Under the pieces are notes generated by a model. The model ran no database searches and was not told where the DNA came from. It saw nothing but the letters and a program-made list of their open reading frames with translations. Below, piece after piece: positions 8,678-16,918 of a stretch of DNA of 64,000 nt. This DNA is from JAJPKK01 sp963747835 (lineage in GTDB: Bacteria; Pseudomonadota; Alphaproteobacteria; Rhizobiales; Xanthobacteraceae): assembly GCA_963747835.1 (NCBI GenBank), contig CAVVGO010000006.1:620001-684000 (forward strand). The letters are read 5' to 3'. Within the stretch, counting starts at the first letter, position 1. Every line of letters begins with the position of its first letter. A program made the position numbers and the translations under genes.

Positions 8678-9667
8678 ATGAAATGCTCGATGGTTGCCGC
8701 CGTGCTGACGGGCCTCGCCGCCCTATCGGGCACCGCCAATGCGGCCTGCGACCGCATGGAGAAGGTCACGGCCGTTTGGCTGCCGATCATGCAGACGACC
8801 GCCTATTACGTGGCGCTTGAGGAGGGGCTGTTCGCGAAGGCCTGTATCGACATCGTCTCGCAGAAGCTCGAGGCCCCTAACCAGATCATCGACGCGCTGG
8901 TGGCCGCCCGGGCGGATTTCGGACCGCCGGGCGCGGCGGCGGGTATCGCAATGCTGGCGGAATCGAAGTTTCCCGGCACGTTCAAGGTATTCGGCCTTCA
9001 GGGAGGCGGCATCAAGGTCGGCCTGATCAATGACGGCCTCATCGTGAGGCCCGACAGCGACATCAAAAGCTTCGCCGATCTCAAAGGCAAGAAACTCGGC
9101 CATGTGCCCGGCATTCAATGGCGCACCATATCGCGCTACCTGGTCCGTGCGGCGGGGCTCGATCCGGACAAGGACGTAACGCTCGTCGATCTCGCCGTTG
9201 GCATGCAGGTGCCGGCGGTAGTCGGAGGCAGTGTCGACGCGACGCTATCGCTGGAGCCGGTCGGCTCGGTCGCGGTCGGTTCCGGTCTGGCGAAGCGCGG
9301 CATGACCAATCCGGTCGCCATGGTAATCGCCGACCCGTTCTACTCGGGCGTATCGCTCCTAACCACGAAGTTCCTGAAAGAGCGCCCGCAGGTCGCAAAA
9401 AAGATCGTCGAAGTCATCGACGAGGCGACGAAGCTCGCGAACGCCGACTTCGACAAATACAAAACGATCATCCCGAAATACACTCCGATCCGCGCCGAGC
9501 AACTGGCCGATCTGGCAAAGCCCTACTTGCGCGGCTTCGGCGACCTCAATGAAACCGATCTGCATTCCTATCAAGCCCTGGTTGACGTCTTCCAAAAGGA
9601 GGGCGTACTGACGACGCGCATCGACGTGCGGGGCAAGATCCTCAAGGCAGCCGACTTCGGATCGTGA
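8678..9667 (+). CDS. ABC substrate-binding protein (NMT1/SsuA-like)
   Basis: A 329-aa periplasmic binding protein. The start at 8678 has an AAGGAGAA ribosome site and yields a clear signal peptide ending GTANA/ACDRM; a longer frame from 8624 would bury it. The mature part has the NMT1/THI5-like pattern: LPIMQTTAYYVALEEGLFAK near the start, an IIDALVAARADFG segment, and a DLKGKKLGHVPG loop. The family captures small organic anions or heterocycles such as sulfonates, pyrimidines and aromatic acids. It follows the permease by 38 bp and precedes the ATPase, so the three form one importer. Confidence 0.88.
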   Translation: MKCSMVAAVLTGLAALSGTANAACDRMEKVTAVWLPIMQTTAYYVALEEGLFAKACIDIVSQKLEAPNQIIDALVAARADFGPPGAAAGIAMLAESKFPGTFKVFGLQGGGIKVGLINDGLIVRPDSDIKSFADLKGKKLGHVPGIQWRTISRYLVRAAGLDPDKDVTLVDLAVGMQVPAVVGGSVDATLSLEPVGSVAVGSGLAKRGMTNPVAMVIADPFYSGVSLLTTKFLKERPQVAKKIVEVIDEATKLANADFDKYKTIIPKYTPIRAEQLADLAKPYLRGFGDLNETDLHSYQALVDVFQKEGVLTTRIDVRGKILKAADFGS

Positions 9668-9680
9668 CAGGCTTGCGCGA

Positions 9681-10526
9681 TTGATCGCTGAAAGGCTGGA
9701 GGACGTGACGGTATCCGGACGTGTGTCGAGCGTCGTCGGAATCCCGCCGGCGGGCACCCCGGACGGCGACCGCAAGACCTTCATCACCATCCGCGGGCTG
9801 AAGAAGTCCTTCGACGCCACGGTCATATACGATCAATTCGATCTCGATCTGCCGCAGGGCGAATTCATATCGATCTTCGGACCTAATGGCTGCGGCAAGA
9901 GCACGCTGATCAATATGATATCCGGCCTCATGCCCATGGACGCCGGTCAGGTCCTGTTCGACGGCCAAACCATCCAGGAGACGCGGCTCTCCTATGTATT
10001 CCAAAACTATCGTGACGCGCTGTTCCCCTGGCTGCGCGCTATCGACAACATCCATTATCCGCTCAAGCTGATGGGATTGCGGCGGCACGAACGCGAGAAG
10101 CGGGTCGAGCAGTTGCTCGCGGATTTCGAGGTCAAGATCGACCTCAATGCGTATCCCTACATGCTCTCCGGCGGCCAGCAGCAGACCGTGTCGATTCTGC
10201 GCGCGCTCGTGACCAATCCCGAGGTGCTGTTCCTCGATGAACCGTTCTCCGCGCTCGATTACGAAATGACGCTGTTCATGCGCGAACAGCTGCAGCGCAT
10301 CTTCATGAAGACCGGGACGACGACGCTGCTGGTCTCGCATGACCTCGAAGAGGCAGTCCAACTCGCCAACAAGGTTCTGCTGCTGACGCGCCGGCCGACG
10401 CGCATTGCCGATTTCGTCGACATCGATCTGCCGTGGCCGCGCAAGACCGAAAGCGTGACCGACCCGCGCTTCGTCGAGCTCAAGAGCCACTGTCTCGACG
10501 TGTTCCGTCGTCAACTCGCGCCCTGA
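9681..10526 (+). CDS. ABC importer ATPase (SsuB/TauB type)
   Basis: All ABC ATPase motifs are present: Walker A GPNGCGKST, a Q-loop in VFQNYRDALFPWL, signature LSGGQQQ, Walker B VLFLDEPFSALD and the switch histidine in LLVSHD. Length is up to 281 aa. The start is uncertain: TTG at 9681 gives the longest frame, while GTG at 9705 lies only two bases after GGAGG. Either leaves the ATPase core, which begins near residue 35, intact. It energises the importer encoded just upstream and ends 87 bp from the convergent scnC-like gene. Confidence 0.9.
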   Translation: MIAERLEDVTVSGRVSSVVGIPPAGTPDGDRKTFITIRGLKKSFDATVIYDQFDLDLPQGEFISIFGPNGCGKSTLINMISGLMPMDAGQVLFDGQTIQETRLSYVFQNYRDALFPWLRAIDNIHYPLKLMGLRRHEREKRVEQLLADFEVKIDLNAYPYMLSGGQQQTVSILRALVTNPEVLFLDEPFSALDYEMTLFMREQLQRIFMKTGTTTLLVSHDLEEAVQLANKVLLLTRRPTRIADFVDIDLPWPRKTESVTDPRFVELKSHCLDVFRRQLAP

Positions 10527-10613
10527 CCACGAAGGAATCGCGGCGCGGATACCCGTGAAGACACACCGCGGTGAACATCAGGTGTCATCGGTCGCGGCTA
10601 ACAACGGACGCTT

Positions 10614-11307
10614 CTATGGTGCCGCCTCGACGGGCGAAGCTCGGGCGACGCCGATCATGCAGTCGCGCGTCACCAGTTGCGCCAGTTCTTCCTCTCCCCA
10701 GCCCTCCGTCCCTGGCGGGCGCTGCGGCAGCACGAGGTAGCGCATGTCGGCGTTGCTATCATGCACCCGCAGCTCGACAGCGGGCGGGATGACCAGGCCG
10801 AACTCCGCGAGCACTGCGCGCGGTTCATGCACGGCCCGCGCCCGATAGGCCTTGCTGATGTACCAGGACGGCGGCTGGCCGAGGATGGAACGCGGATAGC
10901 AGGAGCAGAGCGTACAGCAGACGAGGTTGTGCAACTCGTGAGTGTTCTCCACCACAACCAGCTGCGCCTCGCCAACCTTGATGTCGAGCTCGGCGGCGCC
11001 GGACTTCCCATTTGCAAGAAGCCGGGCCTTGTAATCGGGATCGGTCCAGGCGCGGGCGACGATCCTGGCGCCGAGATGCACGCCGGGCGCCTCCAGTTTC
11101 TCGATCTCCTGCGTCACCTCCTCGGGAGCCAGCAGGTTCCTTGCGACCAGTAGAATTCTGCAACGCATCGATAAGGATCTGGCCCTCGCGGTTCCCGGCC
11201 TCGTCCTCCACCACGAGCATCTCATGGGCGCCGTGCACGTGCACGTGCGCGCGGCTATCCAATTCTTCGCCCTCATGATGGTCGGCGTCGGCATGCGGCG
11301 GGTTCAT
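10614..11307 (-). pseudogene. Co-type nitrile hydratase alpha / thiocyanate hydrolase gamma, frameshifted
   Basis: The catalytic subunit of the nitrile hydratase / thiocyanate hydrolase family binds low-spin Co(III) through a Cys-Thr-Leu-Cys-Ser-Cys claw. Here that is CTLCSC at residues 131-136 of the repaired protein, followed by YPRSILGQPPSWY. The Thr and Tyr favour cobalt over iron. The N-terminal part, rich in histidine, starts at an ATG (11305-11307) overlapping the upstream gene's stop (ATGA). That frame switches to the catalytic frame at about 11153-11158, where one extra base in CAGAATTC breaks it. Removing it restores ALQILLVARNLLAPEE and a 230-aa protein. Being last in a B-A-C gene order it corresponds to scnC (or to alpha of three-subunit toyocamycin nitrile hydratase). 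Broken gene or sequencing error. Confidence 0.8.
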
Positions 11308-11627
11308 GATGTTTGCTCCATCGCAACCACGCCGGCAAGCGGTACGGCCTTCGCCAGCCAATGATCATAAATCTCGATGCACAACGTGTCGTGCGCCGCC
11401 CCGGCGTAATCGGGCCACAGATCAACTTGGCGGAACCGGACCCGGTAGAGTGCGACGACCGGTCCGCCGGCGTGGCCGATCGACAGGTCTTCGGGGTTGA
11501 GATACCAGCCGCATAGCTCCAATATCTCGCCGATTTTGCCGCGCACATAAAACGGCGTGCGGACGTGGCCCGCCTTGCCTAGATCGAGCACCTGCACCCG
11601 GTCGCCCTCTTGGAATCGCGCTTGCAT
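11304..11627 (-). CDS. Split beta subunit, C-terminal half (ScnA-like)
   Basis: A 107-aa protein equal to the C-terminal SH3-like barrel of nitrile hydratase beta: RFQEGDRVQVLDLGKAGHVRTP at the start, then YVRGKIGEI and YRVRFRQVDLWPD. In ordinary nitrile hydratases this domain is fused to the helical N-terminal half; here the two are separate genes, as in thiocyanate hydrolase (alpha, ScnA) and toyocamycin nitrile hydratase. The start at 11627 (MQARFQEGD) fits the family best; a frame to 11660 would overlap the upstream gene and has a weak ribosome site. It overlaps the catalytic-subunit ATG by four bases. Confidence 0.8.
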   Translation of the reverse strand: MQARFQEGDRVQVLDLGKAGHVRTPFYVRGKIGEILELCGWYLNPEDLSIGHAGGPVVALYRVRFRQVDLWPDYAGAAHDTLCIEIYDHWLAKAVPLAGVVAMEQTS

Positions 11628-11635
11628 GGACGTTG

Positions 11636-11950
11636 TCAGTCGCCGCTCCAGCGCACACACATCCGACCGATCTCGGCATCCAGTTCCTCGCGGCTGATCA
11701 CCTTTTTTTCGACAAGGATGTCGATCATCGCCTCAAGTCGGCGGCGATAGAACGACAGTGCTTTGTACTTGTCGGCGCCGAACAATTCGAACCCGCGCCG
11801 CATTTCATCAAGCGAGATGATGCGGCGGGTACCATCGCCAAGGAGATTGCGGACTGCTTCCACCTTTTTCTCCCAGTGCAGCCATGGCAGCTCCTGGCGC
11901 GGAATCGACTCCGCAGGGTCGCCGCCGATGTCATGATAGCCGCGCGCCAT
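11636..11950 (-). CDS. Split beta subunit, N-terminal half (ScnB-like)
   Basis: A 104-aa helical protein matching the N-terminal half of nitrile hydratase beta: an ARGYHDIGGD opening (compare MNGIHDTGG), PWLHWEKKVEAVRNLL, and a closing IDILVEKKVISREELDAEI. It corresponds to ScnB of thiocyanate hydrolase. The ATG at 11950 has a GGAAGGA ribosome site; a frame open to 12007 has no family-like N-terminus. It follows the molybdenum hydroxylase large subunit by 101 bp on the same strand. No separate cobalt-insertion activator (P15K-like or beta-homologous) is seen between 10.5 and 12.1 kb. Confidence 0.78.
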   Translation of the reverse strand: MARGYHDIGGDPAESIPRQELPWLHWEKKVEAVRNLLGDGTRRIISLDEMRRGFELFGADKYKALSFYRRRLEAMIDILVEKKVISREELDAEIGRMCVRWSGD

Positions 11951-12051
11951 TGGTTCCTTCCCATCCAACGCCCGACAGATTGACAACTCAACTTGCTTCG
12001 CCACCATTCCGGGTATCGTCTGACGACTGAACGTCCCGTCTCCCGCCGTTC

Positions 12052-14355
12052 TTATGGGGGTTGCCCGCGACCTTCGCCGCCATTTGGACTCAGCCGATCG
12101 ATCGCCGCAAGGACCTTTTCTGGCGTTATGGGGAGATCAGTGACGCGCGCCCCGACCGCGTCGGCGACGGCGTTTGCGATCGCCGCCGGAATCGTAAGGC
12201 CGCCGGCTTCTCCGACGCCTTTGGCCCCATAAGGACCAGGTCCGAGACCGTGTTCGAGGACGATGGTTTCAAAACGCGGGGGGATGTCGAGCATTCGTGG
12301 GACGCGGTACCGCAGGGGTTCTGCGTTGACAGGCCGATCGCCCGAATAATCAAGATTCTCGAACAGCGCCTGGCCAAGCCCTTGGACCGCGGCGCCCTCG
12401 GCCTGGCTACGGCATCTTTCGGTGTTGATTGCGGTCCCAACTTCCACGGCGGTGACGAGGTCAGTCACACGAACGGCGCCGGTCTCGGCATCGACTTCCA
12501 CTTCGGCAGCAGTCCAGGACGGCATCCAGAAGATGCTGCGATTGGGAGTCTCCGTGGAGCCCACTCCGCGAAACTCGGCGTCGAGACTCAATTGCGCTCG
12601 GCGCAGCAGGTCTGCGAGTTCGTGCCGCTCCTCTAAGCGCTTCACCCCGAACCCGTACCAGTTCAGCTCGTCGACTGCGCAGCCAAGAATGCCGGCAGCA
12701 AAGTTGAGGACCAGGGAGCGCGCATGTTCGGCGGCCTGGCGCATCGAAAGGCCTGCCACCGTGACACCCGTGCTGGCATGGGTGCCGCTGTCGTAGGGTG
12801 TGTGGTCAGTATCTGTGTCAACGGTTTGAATTACATCCGGGCTGATCCCCAGAACCTCCGCGACGATCTGCACCATCGCAATGCCTGTCGACTGACCGAT
12901 TTCGGTCACGCCTGAGCCGATCGCCACGCGACCGGATCCGATGATTCTCACGGTCGCATCCGATCGATGGCCTGCGCCTGAACTCTTGATCGCGACCGCG
13001 AGACCGACACCACGCCCTGGCCGGCGTTTGCGCCCGCGAGAATTCAGCCGGCTGACGACCGCGTCGAGCCCGGCGCGAAGATCACAATCCAGAGCAGCTT
13101 CGCCGGGCACGGGCCTCTCTCCGGCCGACACGAGATTCCGTAACCGAAATTCGCAAGGATCGAAGTCGAGCCTGCGTGCGATCATGTCAATCTGCAACTC
13201 CGACGCCCACGCCACATGCGCTGCGCCGAACCCGCGAAACGAACCGGCCGGCACGGTATTCGTCCTGACCACGGTCACTTTGGTCTGAAGCGCCTGCCAT
13301 CGATATGGTCCGCCGAAGCGGCCCCCGATGCGCGCCGCGACTGACGGACTCGCGTCCGCATAGGCACCGCCGTCAAGCCGGACGGTCACATCGCGCGCTA
13401 TCGTTTCGCCCCGTTCGCTGACGCCGGTACGCAGCACGATGTCGGCACCGTGCTCACACACCGTCATCATGCTTTCGTCCATCGTAAGCGCGAGCCTAAC
13501 CGGCCGGCCGGCTTTCGACGCCAGGAGCACGGCAATGGGTTCGATCTTGCAGTAGCTCTTGGATCCGAAGCCGCCGCCAACAAAGCCGCAATGGAAGCGT
13601 ACGTTTTCTAGCGGGCGCTTGAAAATCCGCGATACGTCACGGCGCAGCAGAAACGGATCCTGATTGTTGGACCAGACCTCAACGCGGTTGCCGTCGATCG
13701 CGGCCAGCGTCACATGCGGCTCAAGCGAATAATGGCTCAGACGCGCGAATTTGAATCGATCCTCGAACACATGCGCACAGACGTCGAACCCATCCACGAT
13801 GTTGTTGCCGACGTTATGGCAGTATTCAAACAGAATATTCGAGCCCGGCTCCCGTCGCCAACTCACTCCCGGTCCGGGAGGCGCGAGTTCGGCCTCGTGC
13901 CGAACGTCGAAAAGCTGCGGCGCGGCAGGCGAAAGCGCGGCTGCGGTCGTCATCAGACTTGGCAGCGGTTCATAATCGACGCGAATTTCACCGAGAGCCC
14001 GATAGGCTATCGCCTCGCTGGATGCCGCGACCGCCGCAACCGCATCACCCACGAAACGCACCTTGCCGAGCGCAAGCACAGGCTGGTCGCGAATGAACAT
14101 TCCGTAGTGCGGATCAAGACCATCAAGATCAGACCCGGTCGCTACCGCCGCAACGCCTGGCATCGACAGCGCCGCGCGAGCATCGATTGCCCGTATCCTC
14201 GCATGCGCGTGCGGGCTGCGCAGGATCTTTCCGTGCAACATTCCAGGCAGCTTGATATCGCTGGTGAAGCACGCCGCTCCGGTCAGCTTGGCATGGCTGT
14301 CCACACCCGGAAGACTACGGCCGATGACGGCAAACCGATTGGCCCGAAGGCTCAT
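12052..14355 (-). CDS. Molybdenum hydroxylase large subunit (xanthine dehydrogenase / CoxL family)
   Basis: A 767-aa molybdopterin-cytosine-dinucleotide subunit. An N-terminal hammerhead domain (GRSLPGVDSHAKLTG) leads to the Moco-binding segment FVGGGFGSKSYCKIEP and ends with the active-site glutamate motif GAKGVGEAGGL. The loop that in form-I CO dehydrogenase reads AYRCSFR is here PAGSFRGFG, so it is not a CO dehydrogenase; hydroxylation of an N-heteroaromatic or aldehyde is more likely. The start at 14355 overlaps the [2Fe-2S] subunit stop by ATGA. Gene order FAD, [2Fe-2S], Mo and the downstream scn-like genes place it mid-operon. Confidence 0.9.
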   Translation of the reverse strand: MSLRANRFAVIGRSLPGVDSHAKLTGAACFTSDIKLPGMLHGKILRSPHAHARIRAIDARAALSMPGVAAVATGSDLDGLDPHYGMFIRDQPVLALGKVRFVGDAVAAVAASSEAIAYRALGEIRVDYEPLPSLMTTAAALSPAAPQLFDVRHEAELAPPGPGVSWRREPGSNILFEYCHNVGNNIVDGFDVCAHVFEDRFKFARLSHYSLEPHVTLAAIDGNRVEVWSNNQDPFLLRRDVSRIFKRPLENVRFHCGFVGGGFGSKSYCKIEPIAVLLASKAGRPVRLALTMDESMMTVCEHGADIVLRTGVSERGETIARDVTVRLDGGAYADASPSVAARIGGRFGGPYRWQALQTKVTVVRTNTVPAGSFRGFGAAHVAWASELQIDMIARRLDFDPCEFRLRNLVSAGERPVPGEAALDCDLRAGLDAVVSRLNSRGRKRRPGRGVGLAVAIKSSGAGHRSDATVRIIGSGRVAIGSGVTEIGQSTGIAMVQIVAEVLGISPDVIQTVDTDTDHTPYDSGTHASTGVTVAGLSMRQAAEHARSLVLNFAAGILGCAVDELNWYGFGVKRLEERHELADLLRRAQLSLDAEFRGVGSTETPNRSIFWMPSWTAAEVEVDAETGAVRVTDLVTAVEVGTAINTERCRSQAEGAAVQGLGQALFENLDYSGDRPVNAEPLRYRVPRMLDIPPRFETIVLEHGLGPGPYGAKGVGEAGGLTIPAAIANAVADAVGARVTDLPITPEKVLAAIDRLSPNGGEGRGQPP

Positions 14356-14825
14356 GTGCCACCGACCACGGCGGAAAAGGCGCGGCGCAACACCTGATAG
14401 CCCGAGCAACGGCAAATATTAGCGCTCATCCAACGATCGATCGTTTCCGATGACGGCGTCCGCTCAGCGATTTTCAAGGCTTCGGCGAGCATTACCATCC
14501 CGGGCGTGCAGAATCCACACTGCGGGACGCCGGCTTCGTGGAAAGCAGTCTGTATCGGATCGAGGCAGCCACCTTCGCCGGCGACGCTCTCGATAGTGCG
14601 AACCGTCGTGCCGTCGACGGCAAACGCGAACGTGATGCAGCTCGTCACCGGAGCGTCATCCACCAGAACCGTGCATGCGCCGCAGACGCCCTGGTCGCAG
14701 GCGACCTTGGTGCCGGATAGATCGAGCCACTCGCGCAGAAGGTCAGCCAGAGTGAGGCTGGTCGGCACTTCGAGACGATGCAAGGTGCCGTTTACCGTCA
14801 CTGTGAGCAGAACAGACGTGCTCAT
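14352..14825 (-). CDS. Molybdenum hydroxylase [2Fe-2S] subunit
   Basis: A 157-aa electron-transfer subunit with the two usual clusters: an N-terminal plant-ferredoxin type (CDQGVCGACTV) and a C-terminal helical one (CGFCTPGM and CRCSGY). The start at 14825 (MSTSVLLTVTVNG) overlaps the FAD-subunit stop by ATGA. No Tat signal precedes it, so the enzyme should be cytoplasmic. It passes electrons from the molybdenum site to the FAD subunit encoded immediately upstream. Confidence 0.92.
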   Translation of the reverse strand: MSTSVLLTVTVNGTLHRLEVPTSLTLADLLREWLDLSGTKVACDQGVCGACTVLVDDAPVTSCITFAFAVDGTTVRTIESVAGEGGCLDPIQTAFHEAGVPQCGFCTPGMVMLAEALKIAERTPSSETIDRWMSANICRCSGYQVLRRAFSAVVGGT

Positions 14826-15700
14826 GCCGCCGCGCCTGCCCGAACCAGCGCGCGTCCCAGCATGACGGCGGCGACGCGGCGTGCATAGACGGGGCTCGGG
14901 CCCGCGGCCAAATCCGGCTCCGGCATTGCGGCGGCCCATTGTGTTGAGTGTGTCGAGGCGTCGAGTTCGGATGCCTCGGCGCCGGCACCGACCGGCACCG
15001 GCCCCCAGACGGCCCGTCGATGAACGCCGGCAAGCGCAGCTCCGGCCGTGGTCGGGCGCCCGTTCGAGTGTCGCACGCCCGTCACCAACGTCATTGTCGG
15101 CCGCAGGCTACGGTCCCAAGCAAGTGAAATCCGGGAGAGTGGGATCGATACTGATGCCAATAGGCCAAAGCTTCGCGTCGCCCGGTCGGTGCGCGCGAAA
15201 TCCCGAGCGGCGACCGCCCGCGACATCGCGTCCGCCGGGTCGCAAAAATTGAGCGTGGCATCGAGAGCGAGGAGCAGGGGCAAAATCTCATAGCCGGGCT
15301 CGTCGGCCATCACATTGCCACCGATCGTCCCCTGGCATCGAATTCGAATATTGCCGAGCTCGCCGATATATTCGCGAACCGCCGGCATTCTTGCTCGAAT
15401 CAAAGTATTGGTCTCGACTTCTCGATGCGTCACAGCCGCGCCGATTTCGAGGCGATCATCAAGGAGACGAATGCCGTGCATTTCCGCGATACCGGCGACC
15501 GCGACCCCATGGGCGAGGCCGAGGCCCATCTTCGCCTTGCCGATGACGTCGATGCCGCCCGCGATTACGGTAGCCTCGTCGCCATACTCATTGAGAAGCG
15601 CGCAAGCATCGTCGACGGTGGCGGGCCGGTGCAATACGAACGGCGAAATGAGCTTGCGCGATCGATGCACCGCAAGTGACTGTAGCGGGGATGCGCCCAT
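14822..15700 (-). CDS. Molybdenum hydroxylase FAD subunit (CoxM-like)
   Basis: A 292-aa FAD subunit. The two FAD-binding signatures are AGGIDVIG (residues about 48-55) and TIGGNVMADEPG. The second is followed by a DEPGYEILPLLLALDA stretch, typical of the CoxM/HcrB group. The ATG at 15700 lies 26 bp downstream of the binding-protein gene and its stop overlaps the next start, so translation is coupled. Together the three subunits form an (alpha-beta-gamma)2 hydroxylase. Confidence 0.88.
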   Translation of the reverse strand: MGASPLQSLAVHRSRKLISPFVLHRPATVDDACALLNEYGDEATVIAGGIDVIGKAKMGLGLAHGVAVAGIAEMHGIRLLDDRLEIGAAVTHREVETNTLIRARMPAVREYIGELGNIRIRCQGTIGGNVMADEPGYEILPLLLALDATLNFCDPADAMSRAVAARDFARTDRATRSFGLLASVSIPLSRISLAWDRSLRPTMTLVTGVRHSNGRPTTAGAALAGVHRRAVWGPVPVGAGAEASELDASTHSTQWAAAMPEPDLAAGPSPVYARRVAAVMLGRALVRAGAAA

Positions 15701-15726
15701 CGCTCATTCCTGCCGGGACGTGCCGG

Positions 15727-16764
15727 TCAGAACTTCAGCCACCTTTCCTGGGGCGGCGGCAAATAGGCATCCGTATAGACGTCCGCCGTTTTCGGCACCG
15801 GCGAGACGCTGAAGGCGTTGGCCACGACAGCCAATCCGCGGTCCATACGTTCCGGATCGACGAAGCTCACGCCGTGTTTTTCGACGCTGGGCGTCTTGAG
15901 CGCCATCGCGATCATCATGTCGAGCCGATCGATTTCGATCTTGGTATCGAGCAAAGCGTCATGCTTCTGCAACGATGCGATCGCTGCATGCTTGTCGGCC
16001 AACATGGCCTGCATCCCACGCATCGTGGCGCGGACGAATTTTCGCACCGTTTCCGGATTCGACTTGGCCCATTCTGGGCGAAGCAGGAGACAGCTGCCAT
16101 AGAGATCAAGCCCATGCTCGAAGAAGGTGAAGACGGTCAATGTGTTGAGGTCGACGCCGAGCAGCTTGAGATTGAGGAGAGACGTCGTGGCAAAACTTGC
16201 GACCGCATCGAATTTGCCCTGCGCGAATTGCTGATCCTGCAGTTGAATGCCGATTGTCTCCCAGGTGATCTTGCTTTCGTCGATACCGTTAGCTTTCGCA
16301 AACGCCGGAAACAAGGTGCGTCCGCCCGTCGTTAGCGGGGCTCCAATCACCCGGCCCTCTAAATCCTTAGGTGTGTTGATGCCATTTCCTTTGCGCGTGA
16401 TAATGGCTGCGAGCGTCGCATCGTAAACGATGAAGACGCTCTGCACCTTGTGATCCGGATTTCGCGAATTGAACTCGACCAAACCGTTGACGTCTGAAAA
16501 GCCGATATCGTATGCGCCGGAAGCGACATTGCCGATGGTGTCGGGGCCGCCGTAGCCACGATCGATGGTGACGTCGAGACCTTCCTCCTTGAAATATCCA
16601 CGCTGCTCGGCAAGCGTCCAAATCGACTGCGGCGCTTGCCAGACCCAATCCAGGCGAAAGCGAACGGGCGTGAGCGGGGCTTGCGCGTGAACGACCGAAG
16701 TCAGGCCGACGGCGACCAGCAAACTCAACGCAACGCTACGGATTAGTGTGGAAGTACGCGGCAT
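15727..16764 (-). CDS. ABC substrate-binding protein (NMT1/THI5-like)
   Basis: A 345-aa secreted protein. The start at 16764 has a GGGAGA ribosome site and gives a signal peptide cleaved after SVVHA. The mature start APLTPVRFRLDWVWQAPQSI and DIGFSDVNGLVEF match NMT1/THI5-type proteins, which bind pyrimidine-like and other small organic ligands. Its permease and ATPase partners are probably the divergent pair at 18.8-20.4 kb, since no other transport genes lie in this operon. Position between an amidohydrolase and a molybdenum hydroxylase argues that it binds the pathway substrate. Confidence 0.85.
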   Translation of the reverse strand: MPRTSTLIRSVALSLLVAVGLTSVVHAQAPLTPVRFRLDWVWQAPQSIWTLAEQRGYFKEEGLDVTIDRGYGGPDTIGNVASGAYDIGFSDVNGLVEFNSRNPDHKVQSVFIVYDATLAAIITRKGNGINTPKDLEGRVIGAPLTTGGRTLFPAFAKANGIDESKITWETIGIQLQDQQFAQGKFDAVASFATTSLLNLKLLGVDLNTLTVFTFFEHGLDLYGSCLLLRPEWAKSNPETVRKFVRATMRGMQAMLADKHAAIASLQKHDALLDTKIEIDRLDMMIAMALKTPSVEKHGVSFVDPERMDRGLAVVANAFSVSPVPKTADVYTDAYLPPPQERWLKF

Positions 16765-16918
16765 CGCATTATTCTCCCGGACCAGAAGATCAGTCTGTGG
16801 CAACGCTCGAAACGTATCAAAAGCAAACGCCATGCCAGCCTGAAATCTCTTGCGATTCTCCGGTCACGCTGCCCATTCGACGGCGGTCGCGCCTTATCGA
16901 CTGATGCGGCGACGTTCT

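Noticed and set aside
10614..11950. Ordinary two-subunit nitrile hydratase with a frameshift splitting beta
   Set aside because: The two beta halves have their own family-like starts and an 8-bp junction in the scnB-scnA order known from three-subunit enzymes; the only real frameshift is in the catalytic subunit.
12052..15700. Carbon monoxide dehydrogenase
   Set aside because: The active-site loop is PAGSFRGFG, not AYRCSFR, so a CO dehydrogenase name is not supported. The same holds for the 58-60 kb enzyme.
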